The position numbers were made by a program, and so were the translations under genes. A model generated the notes under the pieces. The model searched no databases, was not told the DNA's origin, and saw nothing but the letters and a program-made list of their open reading frames with translations. A stretch of 64,000 bases of DNA from Ignelater luminosus (Eukaryota > Arthropoda > Insecta > Coleoptera > Elateridae): positions 1 to 64,000 of the forward strand of contig VTPC01000784.1 in assembly GCA_011009095.1 (NCBI GenBank), written 5' to 3'. Of the stretch, positions 36,238-47,985 are shown piece after piece; the first letter of the stretch is position 1, and every line of letters starts with the position of its first letter.

Positions 36238-37235
36238 CAGTATGTCCAAGATAAGGATGCACAGCATGGGGATCTTAGAAACGGTAAGAGATACAGGATC
36301 GGTTAAATAGGATGAAAGTTGGCTATTTATAGGACCTTTTTGTTGGTGTTTACAATATCTGGATATCTTAGATAGTTTCAGAGATTTTTAAAAAAAAGTA
36401 GATTTCTCAATTTTCGTTATTATTTTTTCTTTTATTTATTTGAAGAGATATCGGAAAACTAAAACCACTTTTTGTTCTCTATTAAAATACGCTAACAAAA
36501 TTCCTGTACAATGTTTCGGTTTCGAGTAACCATCATCAACCTTATTTTTTTAAATAGACGGAAAAACAATTAAAAATTGTTTTGGATAGCTCTTGTTGTC
36601 ACGATTCTAATGATGTAAACATGATAGGGCTATTTTGATTTCTTATGCTATAAATTAATGCATTCTGCAGTACCCTGGCCTGCACGATCACCTGATCTAA
36701 CACCATTAGATTTTTTTCCTCTGGGGTTATGTAAAGAATCATGTGTTCAACCAAAATTTTGAAGATAAATAGCAATTATTACAGTTGGTCACAGCAGTGT
36801 TCAACACAAAAAAATCAAAACCAAAATAACCCTATCATGTTTACATCATTAGAATCGTGACAACAAGAGCTATTCAAAACAATTTTCAATTGTTTTTCCG
36901 CCTATTTAAAAAAATGAGGTAAATGATGGTTACTCGAAACTGAAACGTTGTACAGGAATTTTGTTAGCATATTTTAATAAAGAACAAAAAGTGGCAATAA
37001 AAAAGTGGTTTTAGTTTTCCAATATCTCTTCAAATAAAGGAAGGAAAAAATTATAATGAAAATCTAGAAATCTACTTTTTTTTAAATATCTCTAAAACTA
37101 TTCAAGATATCTAGATTTTGCAAACGCCAACAAAAAGGTCGTATAAATAGCCAACTTTCATCCCATTTAACCGATCCTGTATCTCTTACCGTTTCCAAGA
37201 TCCCCATGCTCTGCATCCTTATCTTGGACACACTG
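36238..37235. mobile_element. Fold-back element, CAGTGTGTCC type (copy B)
   Basis: The left end CAGTATGTCCAAGATAAGG and the right end (CAGTGTGTCCAAGATAAGG read inward), flanked by TA, enclose 998 bases. Arms of about 400 bases each pair through GGTTACTCGAAAC and ATGTAAACATGATAGGG. The loop (about 36668-36745) keeps AVPWPARSPDLTPLDFF plus LWGYVKNHV after one extra C, a DD41D transposase C-terminal block. The same extra base occurs in copy A, so the shift predates the spread of both copies. Confidence 0.85.
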
Positions 37236-37699
37236 TATAATATACCTATCTATATTTATAAAATTTGAATGCAGACATGATTATAATTTTAGTGGTAGAT
37301 AGGCTGTTTTTAAATATTAAAAACAAACTTTTAAACAACTTAAAAGACCAAAGTCAAGGGTCATTTATATAATTACATTTATTCTATAACTCGTGCAAAA
37401 GCCGTTATTATTTTGCAAAAACAAAAGAAACATCAAGATCGGAAGCTTTTTAAAATAAAAAATACCGTAATAAATTTATGCAATGGATTCAAAATGATTT
37501 CAAGATTTTACACAAAATATAGATGTAATATTTACCTTTAAACATGCAACTGACTGACATGCAATTTCTGTTATTTTATAAAATATAATTCATATTACAT
37601 TGCAGGATTTTAAATACCTATACAAATTTTTTCTCGAGCTATTTGTTCCAAACATTTGTTGAAGCCCTTTAATTTGATTTAAAGCTTGTAATACAAATG
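37236..37699. other. Intergenic
   Basis: AT-rich, nothing recognisable. Confidence 0.35.
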
Positions 37700-38640
37700 T
37701 AATATTCATCTTTTCTCCTTGATCAGAGAGGGCTCATATAGCGGCTGGTGTCCATTGTGCTCTAGTTGTGCCCATCACTGCTATAGGCAGATCTTCTAAA
37801 ATACTTTTTAATACATGTAACTTACAAGTATTGTTTTGATGTTCCCATGGTGAAATTTAACACTGGTAGTTCTCGTTCTAAATGTTTGTGCTTTATCAGT
37901 TTTCTTGGAACTAATTTTGGCCAGTTTCTTCTTTCTTTCTGTCTTTGTTTTTGAAACGCTCAGCATGCTGATTTCCCAGATGTATAAGTTGCAATCCAAC
38001 AGGATTGTGACCTCCCCATTTGGGTGTAATATGGTGAATCACTCCCAACACTTTAACAGTTAAAGTCTCATTATTTCGCATGTTTTAGTTTGTCTTTATA
38101 ACTTTGGGTGGATTTTAGCACTATTCACGACTTTTTTCCATGCAGTATACATACCAGTTATTAACCCTCATTTTGCTTAGTCTTTTAGTACCTCATCTTT
38201 CCATCTTTGCTAAATCTTGTGGTGTGTCCAAACCATTTTATACATTAAGCTTAATGAATGTTATGATATCTTCTTGGGCTAGTTCTTTCTTTATTTCAAA
38301 GTTGCTTACTCTGTCTTGATTGGGCCTAATATAATTTTTAGGATCTTCCTTTCAAATTCCTGTAGGGTTTCTTCAGCTTTTGTGAGTTAAGGTTTCTGCT
38401 GAATATGTTACTATGGATATCAACATTTCATAAATCTCGATTCTTGTCTTTTTATTAAATCTTTTACTCGAGTATGCTTCGATTGCTGAAGCTTTTTTTG
38501 AATCTTTTGATTCATTTATAAATTTTGCTCAATTGTTTGTAATGATACATCCTAAGTAGTGGAAAGTTAATACCTGTTTAAATTTGTAGCTTTCAACTTT
38601 TAAGGCGTTGAGGTTCTTCGTTTCATTTTTCAAATGTAGG
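37700..38640 (-). pseudogene. LINE reverse-transcriptase 3' part, heavily eroded
   Basis: Minus-strand translations in several frames give, in order, LKVESYKFKQVLTFHYLGCI (the 'F.YLG..I' block after the RT fingers), KTRIEIYEMLISIVTYSAET (the 'YG.E.W' block), then MVWTHHKI...RWKDEVLKD (the 'RWFGHV.RM ... W.DEV.KDL' block) and WKKVVNSAKIHPK. This order is typical of RTE-like non-LTR elements. Stops and shifts are frequent, and no catalytic YADD is left. Confidence 0.6.
37828..37925. repeat. Repeat block, partner at 39018-39118
   Basis: About 95 bases beginning AGTATTGTTTTGATGTTCCC (GTGAAATTTAA, GTTCTCGTTCT, TTTATCAG, GGAACTAATTTTG) recur diverged at 39018-39118. The block overlaps the LINE remnant's end, so the second site is probably another fragment of the same LINE. 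Confidence 0.5.
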
Positions 38641-39463
38641 GGGAGATAGGAGGTAATAAGAACATAAGTGGTTGCCTTTTAACCACAAAATCCTAAAGTT
38701 TTCTTAATTAAAAACTTTTTCATTTTAACTGTTTGTTTCCATCAAAAAATGTACCTTAACAATTTATTTAAACTTTAATAATTCATATGAAAATGAAATT
38801 ATTCGCAAACTTAAATCATAAGATTCCCTGCTTCAAAGTCACATAACCTTTTTTCATTGTATTTTTTTCAATATTCATGTATATTATAACTACAATATGA
38901 ACTTCAATAGTCTATTTAATAACTACGACAAATTATTCTTAATATTTCAGAGCTTCTAATATATGGGCACAGACAATTTATAAAGCTCATTTTTAGTCAA
39001 AAGAAAACCCTCTTACGCATATTGTTTTGACATCCCCACAGTGAAATTTAATGCCAGTAATTCTTGTTCTCAATGTTTCTGCTGTATCAGACTTTTCTTA
39101 GAACTAATTTTGTCTAATTCGTATCTTTTCGCTGATTGTTTTTGAAATGCTCAAGTTTATACATGAGTACTATAAACTTCAAAATAATTTAATTTACTTT
39201 TATGCTTTATATTTAACTAAATACATTTACTCATTTGTTTCTTAATTTGATTTGTGTTACCAATATTTTTATAACATCATGTAGTTTTATAATTTGCTCA
39301 ATAAATAAAAGTTGCTTTTTACATGTTTTGATAGATTTCTTATTCTCTCTTAGAAGAACACTTCCTATAACCAGACACAAATGTTTTTTTAAGTAGACGC
39401 CCCCAATAAATAGACCAAAAGTGTGAAAACTAACAGTGTTCACTTATTGGAGACTACTGTATA
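38641..39463. other. Intergenic, repeat fragments
   Basis: Besides the LINE-like block at 39018-39118, bases 39335-39460 match 40768-41012 on the far side of the next element (CACTTCCTATAAC, AAGTAGA(C/T)GCCCCCA, TATTGGAGA). Nothing else is supported. Confidence 0.4.
39018..39118. repeat. Second copy of the 37828 block
   Basis: Same order of words as 37828-37925 (ATATTGTTTTGACATCCCCA ... AACTAATTTTGTC), roughly 75-80% alike by eye. Likely an independent LINE fragment. Confidence 0.5.
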
Positions 39464-40364
39464 CAGGGTGATTCTGAAATAAAGGGTATCCTCTTAAAGG
39501 TGGATAGCAGTGTGATAGTACATACATTTGCGATAAAAAACGGTAGATAAAAATTGCATAGTTTCCGAGAAAAATGCGGTTGAAGTTTAATCGCTAAGCC
39601 AAGCCGGTCCTGCTCTCATACTTTTACTTAAGCAAAAATCGATAGGGGTTGACCGACTGTCCTTGTCATTGGCAGGTAGCTCTTGCTATTTATGTGAGGG
39701 GTATAATAGTTTATCTGGTTTCTACAATGCCATAAATAACCAGTAGGAACTTTTACTTTTTAATCTGCAAACGGAAAAATATTAAAATTTTACTGTTGGT
39801 GATTTTTTTTCTGTAAACTTCCGATGAACCAAAAACTTCAATAAGCATTATGCTACATAAATAAAAATTGGTAGAATTTATTAAATTAAATACAGAGGTG
39901 ATAGTTAGTAGTACCCTCCATACGCATGTTTCATTCAAGTAGTGTGTGTAATCCATTGCCATTTAAAATGTTTCCTATTCATGTGACTAAATAATAATAA
40001 GGGATTAAAATTTTCCTTGTAAGACTGGAGTCTTAATTGTTCGTAACATAAATTATGTTATTATTTTTTTACTGTTTTAACGAATTTCAACAACCCTGCA
40101 TGTTAAACATACTTCAGATTTAATAAGGGAAAGTTGTAAAATGTCCAGGGGGTAGTTTATGATTTATTATGGCATTTATTGTTCATTGTGCTACTACAGC
40201 TGCACTATTAGTTCAAAGAAAATAGGCATGTTTGGTAAATTTTCGTTCTTGCATTACAAGGGTTCAAAAACACCGTAAATCTCCTTAACTTTTCATTTTT
40301 TTGTCTTCTTTTAGCCTCACTTATCACGTATTAAAAGGATACCCTTTATTTCAGAATCACCCTG
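39464..40364. mobile_element. Non-autonomous CAGGGTGATTC element (copy F)
   Basis: Terminal inverted repeats CAGGGTGATTCTGAAATAAA (continuing GGGTATCCT) and complement, flanked by TA, bound 901 bases. Inside there is no clear transposase sequence on either strand. By its ends it belongs with the CAGGGTG class. Confidence 0.8.
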
Positions 40365-43019
40365 TATAATGTGTTACATAAGTTCAGAAGTGTATTCTAG
40401 ATGTCAGTTTAAGACAAAAGTTCTAATAAATTTTTTTCCAAAATGATTTGTAGAAATAAGAGGACGCAAAAAAAAGGTCCTTTGGTCGTGATTATTAAAA
40501 CCATAAAAATGATAAATTGATGAAATTTGGAGCATAACATGACTATCCAATTTGCTACAACTCACTTGAGTTGAAATTTGAAAATATTCACAGATGTCGG
40601 TTATAGGAGACACAAAATCCTGTTTCTGCAATAGACATTTACAGTGAGTTTTTCTCAAAAATGGTTATCTTGAGTGACTTGACACAAGAGTACATTTTTT
40701 TTAATAGAAAGCATTGCTATTTATGATTATGATAGTAAAATTTCCAAATTCCAAATTTTCACTTAATCTTTTTTTCTCTCTTAAGCATGCACTTCCTATA
40801 ACTGAACACGGATGTTTCTCTTAAGTAGATGCCCCCAGTTAGCAAGACACAAGCTCGGTTGCACAAAAATAATTTGACCGTTGATCAAGTTGAATCTGAT
40901 TGGATAAGTCTGAATATTTCACTACTTCTGATTGGTTAATCAATTGATCAATCGATCAAGCATTTACCAAAATGTATAGAATCAACAGTGTCTGTTTATT
41001 GGAGAGTTTACTGTACATACATTCAATATATTCAATATATTTAAGAACATATTCTGTATGAAGAACACTATACCACATAACATACGCACTCATACTCATA
41101 GACACGCTACTATATTCGCCAAGACATTTTCTCATGGTTTATTTTATTAAGAAGATAATCAGAGTTGAAAAAAGTCTTAAGCATTTTCAGTAGATATTGA
41201 CAAATTATCTGTTACAGAAAAGTTTGAAAAACATCAATCTTCACCATACAAGCATGCAGTAAAGGTAAGACTGCAGATCCCAAAACTGCTGAGGCAGACT
41301 TTCTAAAGTGCTTCAATTCTTCACACAACAGGAATATTAAATTTGGCAACAGTGTGAAGGTTTTTAACAAATGGAACATCAGGTAACAGCCTGATAGTCA
41401 GTAAGCTTTTGGTATGGAACTACTTATAATTAGATATTTTGGGCTATCTTGAGGGTTCTCAAAATTAAAGCCAAACCCTATTTCTGTTATACAATAAAGC
41501 TTCAGGTAAACATCTTCTGTGAGTGCTTATTGCAAATCTGCAAAAAGGAAATTCCTCCACGGCTTAGTTTTCTTGTACAAGCGGTCAGAAGTTAACACCT
41601 TTAACACTGAATAAACAGAAACCAAGAAATCGAATTCCAAACGAAGCCATTACTGATTCAACAAATGAATCTGTTGAAACAATTACTCTTAATAAAAATA
41701 AAGAAATAGATATAACAAACATGCAAATCTTGGGTGTACTGATAAATCTGATAAAATCGATAAATCTTTGATTTCTTGCGATATTTTGGTTGTCGTATTC
41801 AAATAATTATGCATTTTGTACTTCTGAATATTTTTAGTTCATATCTTTTTTACATTTGTATTACATTGATAGGTATTTTTATTTTAATTTCGTAATATTT
41901 AGTTTTCTCTTAGACTTGTCATGGAATACGAATAAGTGAACAGGATATTGATTCTCGGTGGATATAATGGTAATTACAATGAAACCATTCTAATACCCTC
42001 GACACACTGAGAGTTTAATTGTCATTAAAGTAAATGACCATTTCTATTGCTAGCAGACACACACTAAGCAGTATTAAAATTGTGAGTTTGCGCAGTGATG
42101 TGACATTGGCACACGACAACTTATGATTTTGACAAATATAAACAACAACTTAACCTCGCTTTTCCTTCAATGAAACGTTTTAACATTTGAATTTAAATGG
42201 ACGCAGATGGGTTTTTTATTTATAACTAAAAACATTGTAAAATAACATATAAAATATTATCATCCGTTGAACTCACAGAACGTTGTCGTATATCAGCTGA
42301 GTGTGAGCAGCCATAAGTATTCATACTCCGCGAAATTCAAAAATTAAAGCGTATAACACTAGCCAAGAAATGTTATGAAGCTAAAAAAAAAGACAATTTG
42401 AACATTTGGTTTAAATGATTTTAATATTATTAATTTCATCCTAAATAATTAAAGTTAATAAGGTTCGTTGAGAATAGATATTTAAGTTCACAACATATTT
42501 TAATAAGTATTAAGTTTAAATTTCTTTTTATGGTTTGTGTGACGAAGCCGAGTACATTGCATGATATACCGTATAAAAAATCTTGAAGAAAAGACTAATG
42601 TTGTGGAAGTATTTTAACAAATATACCTTGCATACACTGTAGATTGTTATATACTAGAAATATTTGCAATAAAACTTCAAATAAAACAATATTTTTATTA
42701 ATATTACTAAACATGTTCATTATGTGAATTGAAAGCACCATTATGAGTGAACGCTGCTTTCTCTGGCTATAAAATATTTACAAAACCTTGATCTCTTCTT
42801 TGTCTTTCCAAAAGTCATTCACAAAGTTGAATCATACTACTCTCATGTTGTTATATGGATGTGATTCATCTTTCTTTCGCTCTTTAAATGCTGTGTACGC
42901 TAGTTTAGTCTATAATCTGCAGATTGTATCACAACATGATTTGGATATCATCTGTGGGAAAAACCTTCAGCATACCTTGTAGTAACTTCATTGTAATTAT
43001 CACTGCATTCACCCAAAAT
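40365..43019. other. Intergenic, no gene supported
   Basis: It contains the diverged repeat 40768-41012. Within that is a small hairpin (GATCAAGTTGAATCTGATTGG / CTGATTGGTTAATCAATTGATC, about 40881-40952) that is missing from the 39335 copy, so probably a miniature insertion. The rest, including weak open frames at 41.2-41.7 and 42.8-43.0 kb, gives no recognisable protein. Confidence 0.4.
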
Positions 43020-43434
43020 TAGTGATGGACATAATCGAATGATTTTACTAATCGAGAGTAACTATATTTGCGTGCTTTTTTTATCATGAAGCCTGGTGCA
43101 AAGAAGTTCATGGTATGGGAAGATTTTAAAGAAGGTGAAAAAAGTGTTGCGTGTCAGCTGTGCAAAAAAGAATTAAAAGTTTTTGGTAATACTACAAATT
43201 TTAAGTGAATGATATTCAACTTGAATGATTGTACCTGAGCGGCAGTGAACGATTAGTAATATAACTCATATACAAATGATTTTTAGTAATAGTTATTAGA
43301 AATGAATGATTTTATCTCATTTGAGTGGTTACTAACGATTAGTAGTAAGCATTGTCTGAATGATTTTTAAATATCTCAAGATAAACACATAATCGAATGA
43401 TTCTATAATCATCATTCGATTATGCCCATCACTA
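43020..43434 (+). mobile_element. Short hAT-like element keeping a BED-finger start
   Basis: Inverted ends TAGTGATGGACATAATCGAA and complement (CATTCGATTATGCCCATCACTA) bound 415 bases. Both sides have related flanking words (ACCCAAAAT at 43011-43019; ACCCAAAT at 43441-43448, offset six bases from the right end), so the target duplication is uncertain. Inside, a 40-codon frame starts a BED zinc finger. The rest of the transposase is deleted. Confidence 0.7.
43086..43208 (+). pseudogene. Truncated BED zinc-finger N-terminus of a hAT transposase
   Basis: ATG at 43086 opens 40 codons to TGA 43206-43208. It reads KKFMVWEDFKEG...VACQLCKKEL...GNTTNFK. Aromatic W/F, CxxC and the GNTTN turn are the first half of a BED finger (typically W.FF ... 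C..C ... NTTNL..HL..H). The H/C pair that completes zinc binding is missing because the frame stops just before it. A folded finger is unlikely. Confidence 0.65.
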
Positions 43435-45109
43435 TCCAGAACCCAAATCATGTCCATGTATTCGTTTGCTGTATATTACATTGCAAAGATTGAAATTGTG
43501 AACAATAATTTAAAAAAAAGAACAGGAACTAAACATAAATACAGCATAAGAAACTGGAAAATTGATAATGTAATTCAAACTGCATGAACTGTCAGAATCT
43601 GACAAAATAGAAATTTTCAATTTATCATGATGCAATGAATAGGCATAGTTGTCATATTTATTATTTAATATAATTCTTGCTTTTAACATTCTTTTCAGAA
43701 AGAATACTGCTGTTTACATAAACATTTTTCATACTCATTTCATTAATCTTTTGAAATTCAGTGTTAAGGATTCTACCTTGTAGAGCTCTGTACAAGAAAA
43801 CTAACCTGCAGAAGAACATTTTTCTTTTAACAGTTTTATGTTCAGAATTTACTAAGCTGAAGCTTTATAAGCATTTCTGGGATGCCCAAATTTCAATATT
43901 AATTTAAGTATGTTTTTATAATGTCTTGGGGAGTTGAAGTGTATGCCTACTGGTACCACATGGGTCCTCACTATGTTCTGATAAAAGTGTAAAAAGTTCT
44001 ACTGGTAGTATCAGCTTCTAAATTATTAATTTTAATTAGATAAATTCAGCAAACTTTTAAATTTCATAACGATCATGATCACCATACCTTTAGACGATCG
44101 TTTCGTCATTATTCTAGACTCATCAGTGAAGGATAACGATGATCAACGAGTCCAGAATAAGGACGAAACAATTATCTGAAGGTACAGTGATCAATGCTTA
44201 CACAAGATTTGTCTTTATTTTATATATATTTACCCCATAAAAATCAGGACAAATTGATATTTCCTCTGTCTGTATATATATAATATTTGCAATATGTCAT
44301 TTAGTACTCTATCGTTTCTTATTATCATTGATTGTTTTAACAGTATAGATGAGTAAATGTTCATTTAAACAAATGTAAAAGCAGAGCACACAAGTCGGAA
44401 AATGGGTGGAGTAACACGTTCCCCTACTGTGTTGAGGCATAGACTATACCATCACCTTAAATACATTTTGTTTGTGGTAGTAACAATATTTAATTATATA
44501 AAGTGGTTTATTACAAAAAAATTGTGATTAGAAATACAATTTAATACCTGTTCATAATTTTCAAGATTAACTAGAATTATACATTTATATTCATTATGGA
44601 GGTCTTCTTCTAAAATGTTTTAGAAAATCCCTAACTATAAATTGAAGAAAAAATCATATATTAAACATAATAAGAATGGAAAAAAATAAAGGCAACTGAG
44701 GCCCATTATCGCAGGTACGTAATAAATCACCTAAAAAATCATAATATAAAATTGTATAATTTGTTACTAAATATTGCTATGTTTATTAAAATTGTAAACA
44801 TAAATTAACTGTAAATGTAAATTAAAGATATAATTACAATCGCTGTACTGCTGCAACTGCAGTGATACTGAAATGTGTTAATTGACTGATTTTATAAAAA
44901 TATCTTTTAGAAATGATCAAAATATGTAAAATTTGCATTGTTTTTTAAAAGTATACCAGTGCTTTGGGACAGCGATATGTAATTACCGAATCAACTTTAA
45001 CATAATGAATAAAATCTTTAAAAATTATTCAGTAATTCAGTTATAATGTGACCATAAATCAAACAAATAATACATAAAATCAGTTAAAGTTCATTTTTTA
45101 TTATGGAAT
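43435..45109. other. Intergenic
   Basis: No gene supported. It holds one hairpin element (44070-44196, listed). Confidence 0.4.
44070..44196. repeat. Inverted repeat, about 125 bases
   Basis: GATCATGATCACCATACCTT...CGTTTCGTCATTATTCTAGACTC is matched in reverse by GAGTCCAGAATAAGGACGAAAC...GGTACAGTGATC. Diverged arms suggest an old miniature element. Confidence 0.55.
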
Positions 45110-45292
45110 TCAGAGTAAGCCTCCCTTTTCTACTAATTGTGTTGTATATGTAGCGTTTTGAATTATAGCCACCAATAAAATAATAACTTTTAAGTTGACA
45201 TTTGTGATAATAGGTTCGGCAATTATGAAGAAGAGAAACCAGATTTCAGATTTGAAACCAAACGATCCAGAACTGCTTTTGACAGTTGCCAT
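45110..45292 (-). CDS. Possible small membrane protein, 60 aa, or terminal exon of an unknown gene
   Basis: ATG at 45292 opens 60 codons ending TGA. AATAAA follows almost at once (within ATAATAAAAAATG), as at a real 3' end. The middle has two hydrophobic segments (IWFLFFIIAEPII and LKVIILLVAII), enough for one or two membrane passes. The N-terminus is serine-rich (TVKSSSGSFGF). I do not recognise a family. No upstream exon could be tied to it: a nearby minus-strand ATG (45374) runs only 23 codons. It could be chance. Confidence 0.22.
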   Translation of the reverse strand: MATVKSSSGSFGFKSEIWFLFFIIAEPIITNVNLKVIILLVAIIQNATYTTQLVEKGGLL

Positions 45293-45550
45293 ACATCAAT
45301 TAATTATATATTAAATAATAATTTATTTAACATAACACTGCAAAGTTCCAACTGCACTTTAACAAAATCTGTCATGGCCTACTCTGAATTGTATAATAAG
45401 AAAGTAGATTATAAAACAAATTAATAACTAATTTCCAATTAGACTTTCTAGAATTACGTTACTTTGCTGTCAAAATTCATCTGCTAGAGACCACACAAAC
45501 TGAATATTTACCATCGAGTTGTTAGTGGTTGATTTTATTTACTCGAAACT

Positions 45551-45636
45551 TATAAATACATAGAATACAGATTAATACCAACAAGTTTCTGCAAGTTGTG
45601 TTGGTGTTAACGCTACGCATTCTATGTATTTATACG
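45551..45636. repeat. Short hairpin, 86 bases
   Basis: ATAAATACATAGAAT is complemented by ATTCTATGTATTTAT, and inner ACCAACA pairs with TGTTGGT. A miniature repeat or structured RNA; nothing decides between them. Confidence 0.4.
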
Positions 45637-45818
45637 TTACAAGATAAATAACATCGTCTACAAGCTCCTTACCTGTAAAATACATGTAAAACATTTAAAT
45701 AGCAGGTTATAACCGCTTCTAAAAAGACTAATTCTTTTTTAATGCATTCTGAATATAAATATAAAATAATACAATTGAAAACTTACCATGAGTAAAACAA
45801 GGAATCTAAATAAAAAAA

Positions 45819-46937
45819 TTATCTAAAGCAATTATCACTTATGATTAGTTCTTTTACGACATCAGAATTAGGTAACTTCCATTTACAGTCTTTCAATAAA
45901 ATTTCATAAGCAGCTGGTGATGCAGTATACAACGATATTAGGAAGCTTTTTTCATCTTTAGTAAAATTACTGTCTTTTTTTAATAGATGCAATGATATGG
46001 CTCCATGTAAAGTAGCTGGTATTAAACCTCGAAGATGATTAATTATCTGAATTGTCGTTAATCGCTTTCTATATCTAGTTCTTTTCATATTTGCATTTAA
46101 AATGCGTTTTAAGCTTGCAATCTCTTTACTGTGTTGTTCAATTGTTTTTGATAGATTTATAACCTCTATATTACCTGGTTTTTGCTCCAATATATTAACC
46201 TCCTCAAAAGGTTGGGTTTCTGTCAAAGGCGTATTTTCTGAAACTACTTGCGTTTCTAACTTCAAAGAGTTTGGAGACTCGTAAGCAGGTGTTACACACC
46301 TAGGATATCTTAATCTGCTGTTTGCTAATTCCGACCAATGATCTTGCTTTAATGAATGCAGATTTCTATGCTGTTCTGAATGATTATGATTCAGATTGTT
46401 AGTTGCAAATCCTGCTTCACTGTCCAAATCTATATCGTTTATTCTGACAATTCCATCTGGCACACAAACTTTATATATCATGGATTTAGTAAGTTCAGTA
46501 TCCGGCAAATCAGCTGGAACAAGATTTCCGTTTCGAATAACGTACGATGTGACATCTCCAACTTCAGTTTGCATTAATGTATCTGTATCGACGGTAAACA
46601 CATTTCCTTCAGAATCACTTTGCAGCACTTGTACATTGATTTCCTCGTTTTTCAGAACAGTATCTTCACTTCCAGCATCTAAAGTAGGTACAGCATCATG
46701 AACTAACCTCTTTCTGTTTGCATTTGTAAAATACTGATTTTCAAAGTGTAACTGGCACACCACCTTATTGCGTAGTTGATCTTCTGGTAGATTTTGGAAA
46801 TTAGGCTTCTTGGCATTAGTAATCCACTTCAAACATCTTTCAGGATCCTTGACAGGATAATGAAAAAAGTGGAAGTCCTTCTCTGAATTCTTTGTTGCTC
46901 TTATGCAATTTTTGTAACTACATCGACAACCACCCAT
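45819..46937 (-). CDS. THAP-domain protein, P-element/THAP9-like N-terminal part only, 372 aa
   Basis: A single uninterrupted exon. Residues 1-88 form a THAP zinc-binding DNA-binding domain: C6-x4-C11, then C61-x2-H64, with P28, W38, F65 and the AVPTL box (P84). The middle (about 90-250) is acidic and low in structure. A heptad-like stretch at about 255-285 (SKTIEQHSKEIASLKRIL) suggests a coiled coil. The end (about 300-372) has FTKDEKSFLISLYTASPAAY and KLPNSD, like the helical region before the catalytic domain in P-element and THAP9 transposases ('F...EK.FAL.LY..SPKAY..LR....LP'). The RNase-H-like catalytic domain is absent: the frame stops just after, and none is found in the next kilobase. 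DNA binding in the nucleus is expected; a repressor-type role is inference. No intron, and no repeats at the gene edges were found. Confidence 0.75.
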   Translation of the reverse strand: MGGCRCSYKNCIRATKNSEKDFHFFHYPVKDPERCLKWITNAKKPNFQNLPEDQLRNKVVCQLHFENQYFTNANRKRLVHDAVPTLDAGSEDTVLKNEEINVQVLQSDSEGNVFTVDTDTLMQTEVGDVTSYVIRNGNLVPADLPDTELTKSMIYKVCVPDGIVRINDIDLDSEAGFATNNLNHNHSEQHRNLHSLKQDHWSELANSRLRYPRCVTPAYESPNSLKLETQVVSENTPLTETQPFEEVNILEQKPGNIEVINLSKTIEQHSKEIASLKRILNANMKRTRYRKRLTTIQIINHLRGLIPATLHGAISLHLLKKDSNFTKDEKSFLISLYTASPAAYEILLKDCKWKLPNSDVVKELIISDNCFR

Positions 46938-47409
46938 CCTACAAAATTACAATACATAGTACAGTAAACATACAACTAAATGCAATTACATACACATAGA
47001 ACTTCAAAAATAAAAATTTACCAAGAGACAATATGTATTTACCTTGATTCATTAAATTAATGCAATTCATACAGTTTTTCCATAAATTGGCTGCTCATAC
47101 AAAACACAAATTAAACTTCTCAAGGCACAATTACAATGTTTATATCAACTGTGTTTAAAATAAACGTAATCAGATAACTCGATTTCTAAATATTCTAAAA
47201 TTACTGAAAATAATATTCTTTTTTTCGTAAATATACAACAAATGCATTCCCCCGCGATTCTCTGCGCTCACGACGAAATGCAATTCCGATTCGCCATCGC
47301 CATAATCGCCATTTGTAAAATTCCCGTTAGCATTCGGCAGACATCGCTTCGGTAGTATAATGTACGGAAATAGAAACGTGGAATGTAATAACATGGAATA
47401 TATATTATA
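46938..47409. other. 5' flank of the THAP gene
   Basis: Likely promoter region for the minus-strand THAP gene. A GC-richer patch (about 47240-47350, CGACGAAATG, GCCATCGCCATAATCGCC) may be a core promoter. No coding signal. Confidence 0.35.
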
Positions 47410-47985
47410 CAGTGTGTCCAAACTAAGAGATACGAAGTCGGTTCTTTTTTCTTCTTTTGTTTTACCGAGTTATGAAGTAATAATCATTTTCATCATAGTG
47501 TGCCATGACATCTAACACACAAAAGTCGTGGAGTTTTATCAAAGAAATTCATTTGTTATGCAAAAATTGCTAAAGCAAAATAAATACGCTTTAGCTGCTT
47601 ATTCGATGCTATCTGTGAATGCTCAGTAAAATATCTTAAAAGCGTCTTTTGTTTTGTTTTAGCAATTGTTACATAACAAATGTAATTTATCTGACAAAAA
47701 TCAATAATTTTCGTATGTTTAAAGCCATGGCACACTAAGAGGCTTATTCTGTAAGCGTTAACAACTCGTTAGCGACTTGTTAGATACCAATTATTGTTAA
47801 GTGAACAGCTAGTCGCTCAAAAGTTATTCTGTAAGCCAACAACCATCGTTACGAGCCGACTTTATCGTTACGTGTTAGTTGTTTACTAACAGTACCTCAC
47901 GGCTTGCCGTTCGCCACTAAACAATAGTTGTTAACCACAAGTATTTCTGTTAACAGAAAAGAAAAAGGGTCTTTTAAGTTCAGAA

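Noticed and set aside
46102..46701. Plus-strand frames opposite the THAP gene
   Set aside because: Antisense shadows of a clean 372-codon minus-strand gene.
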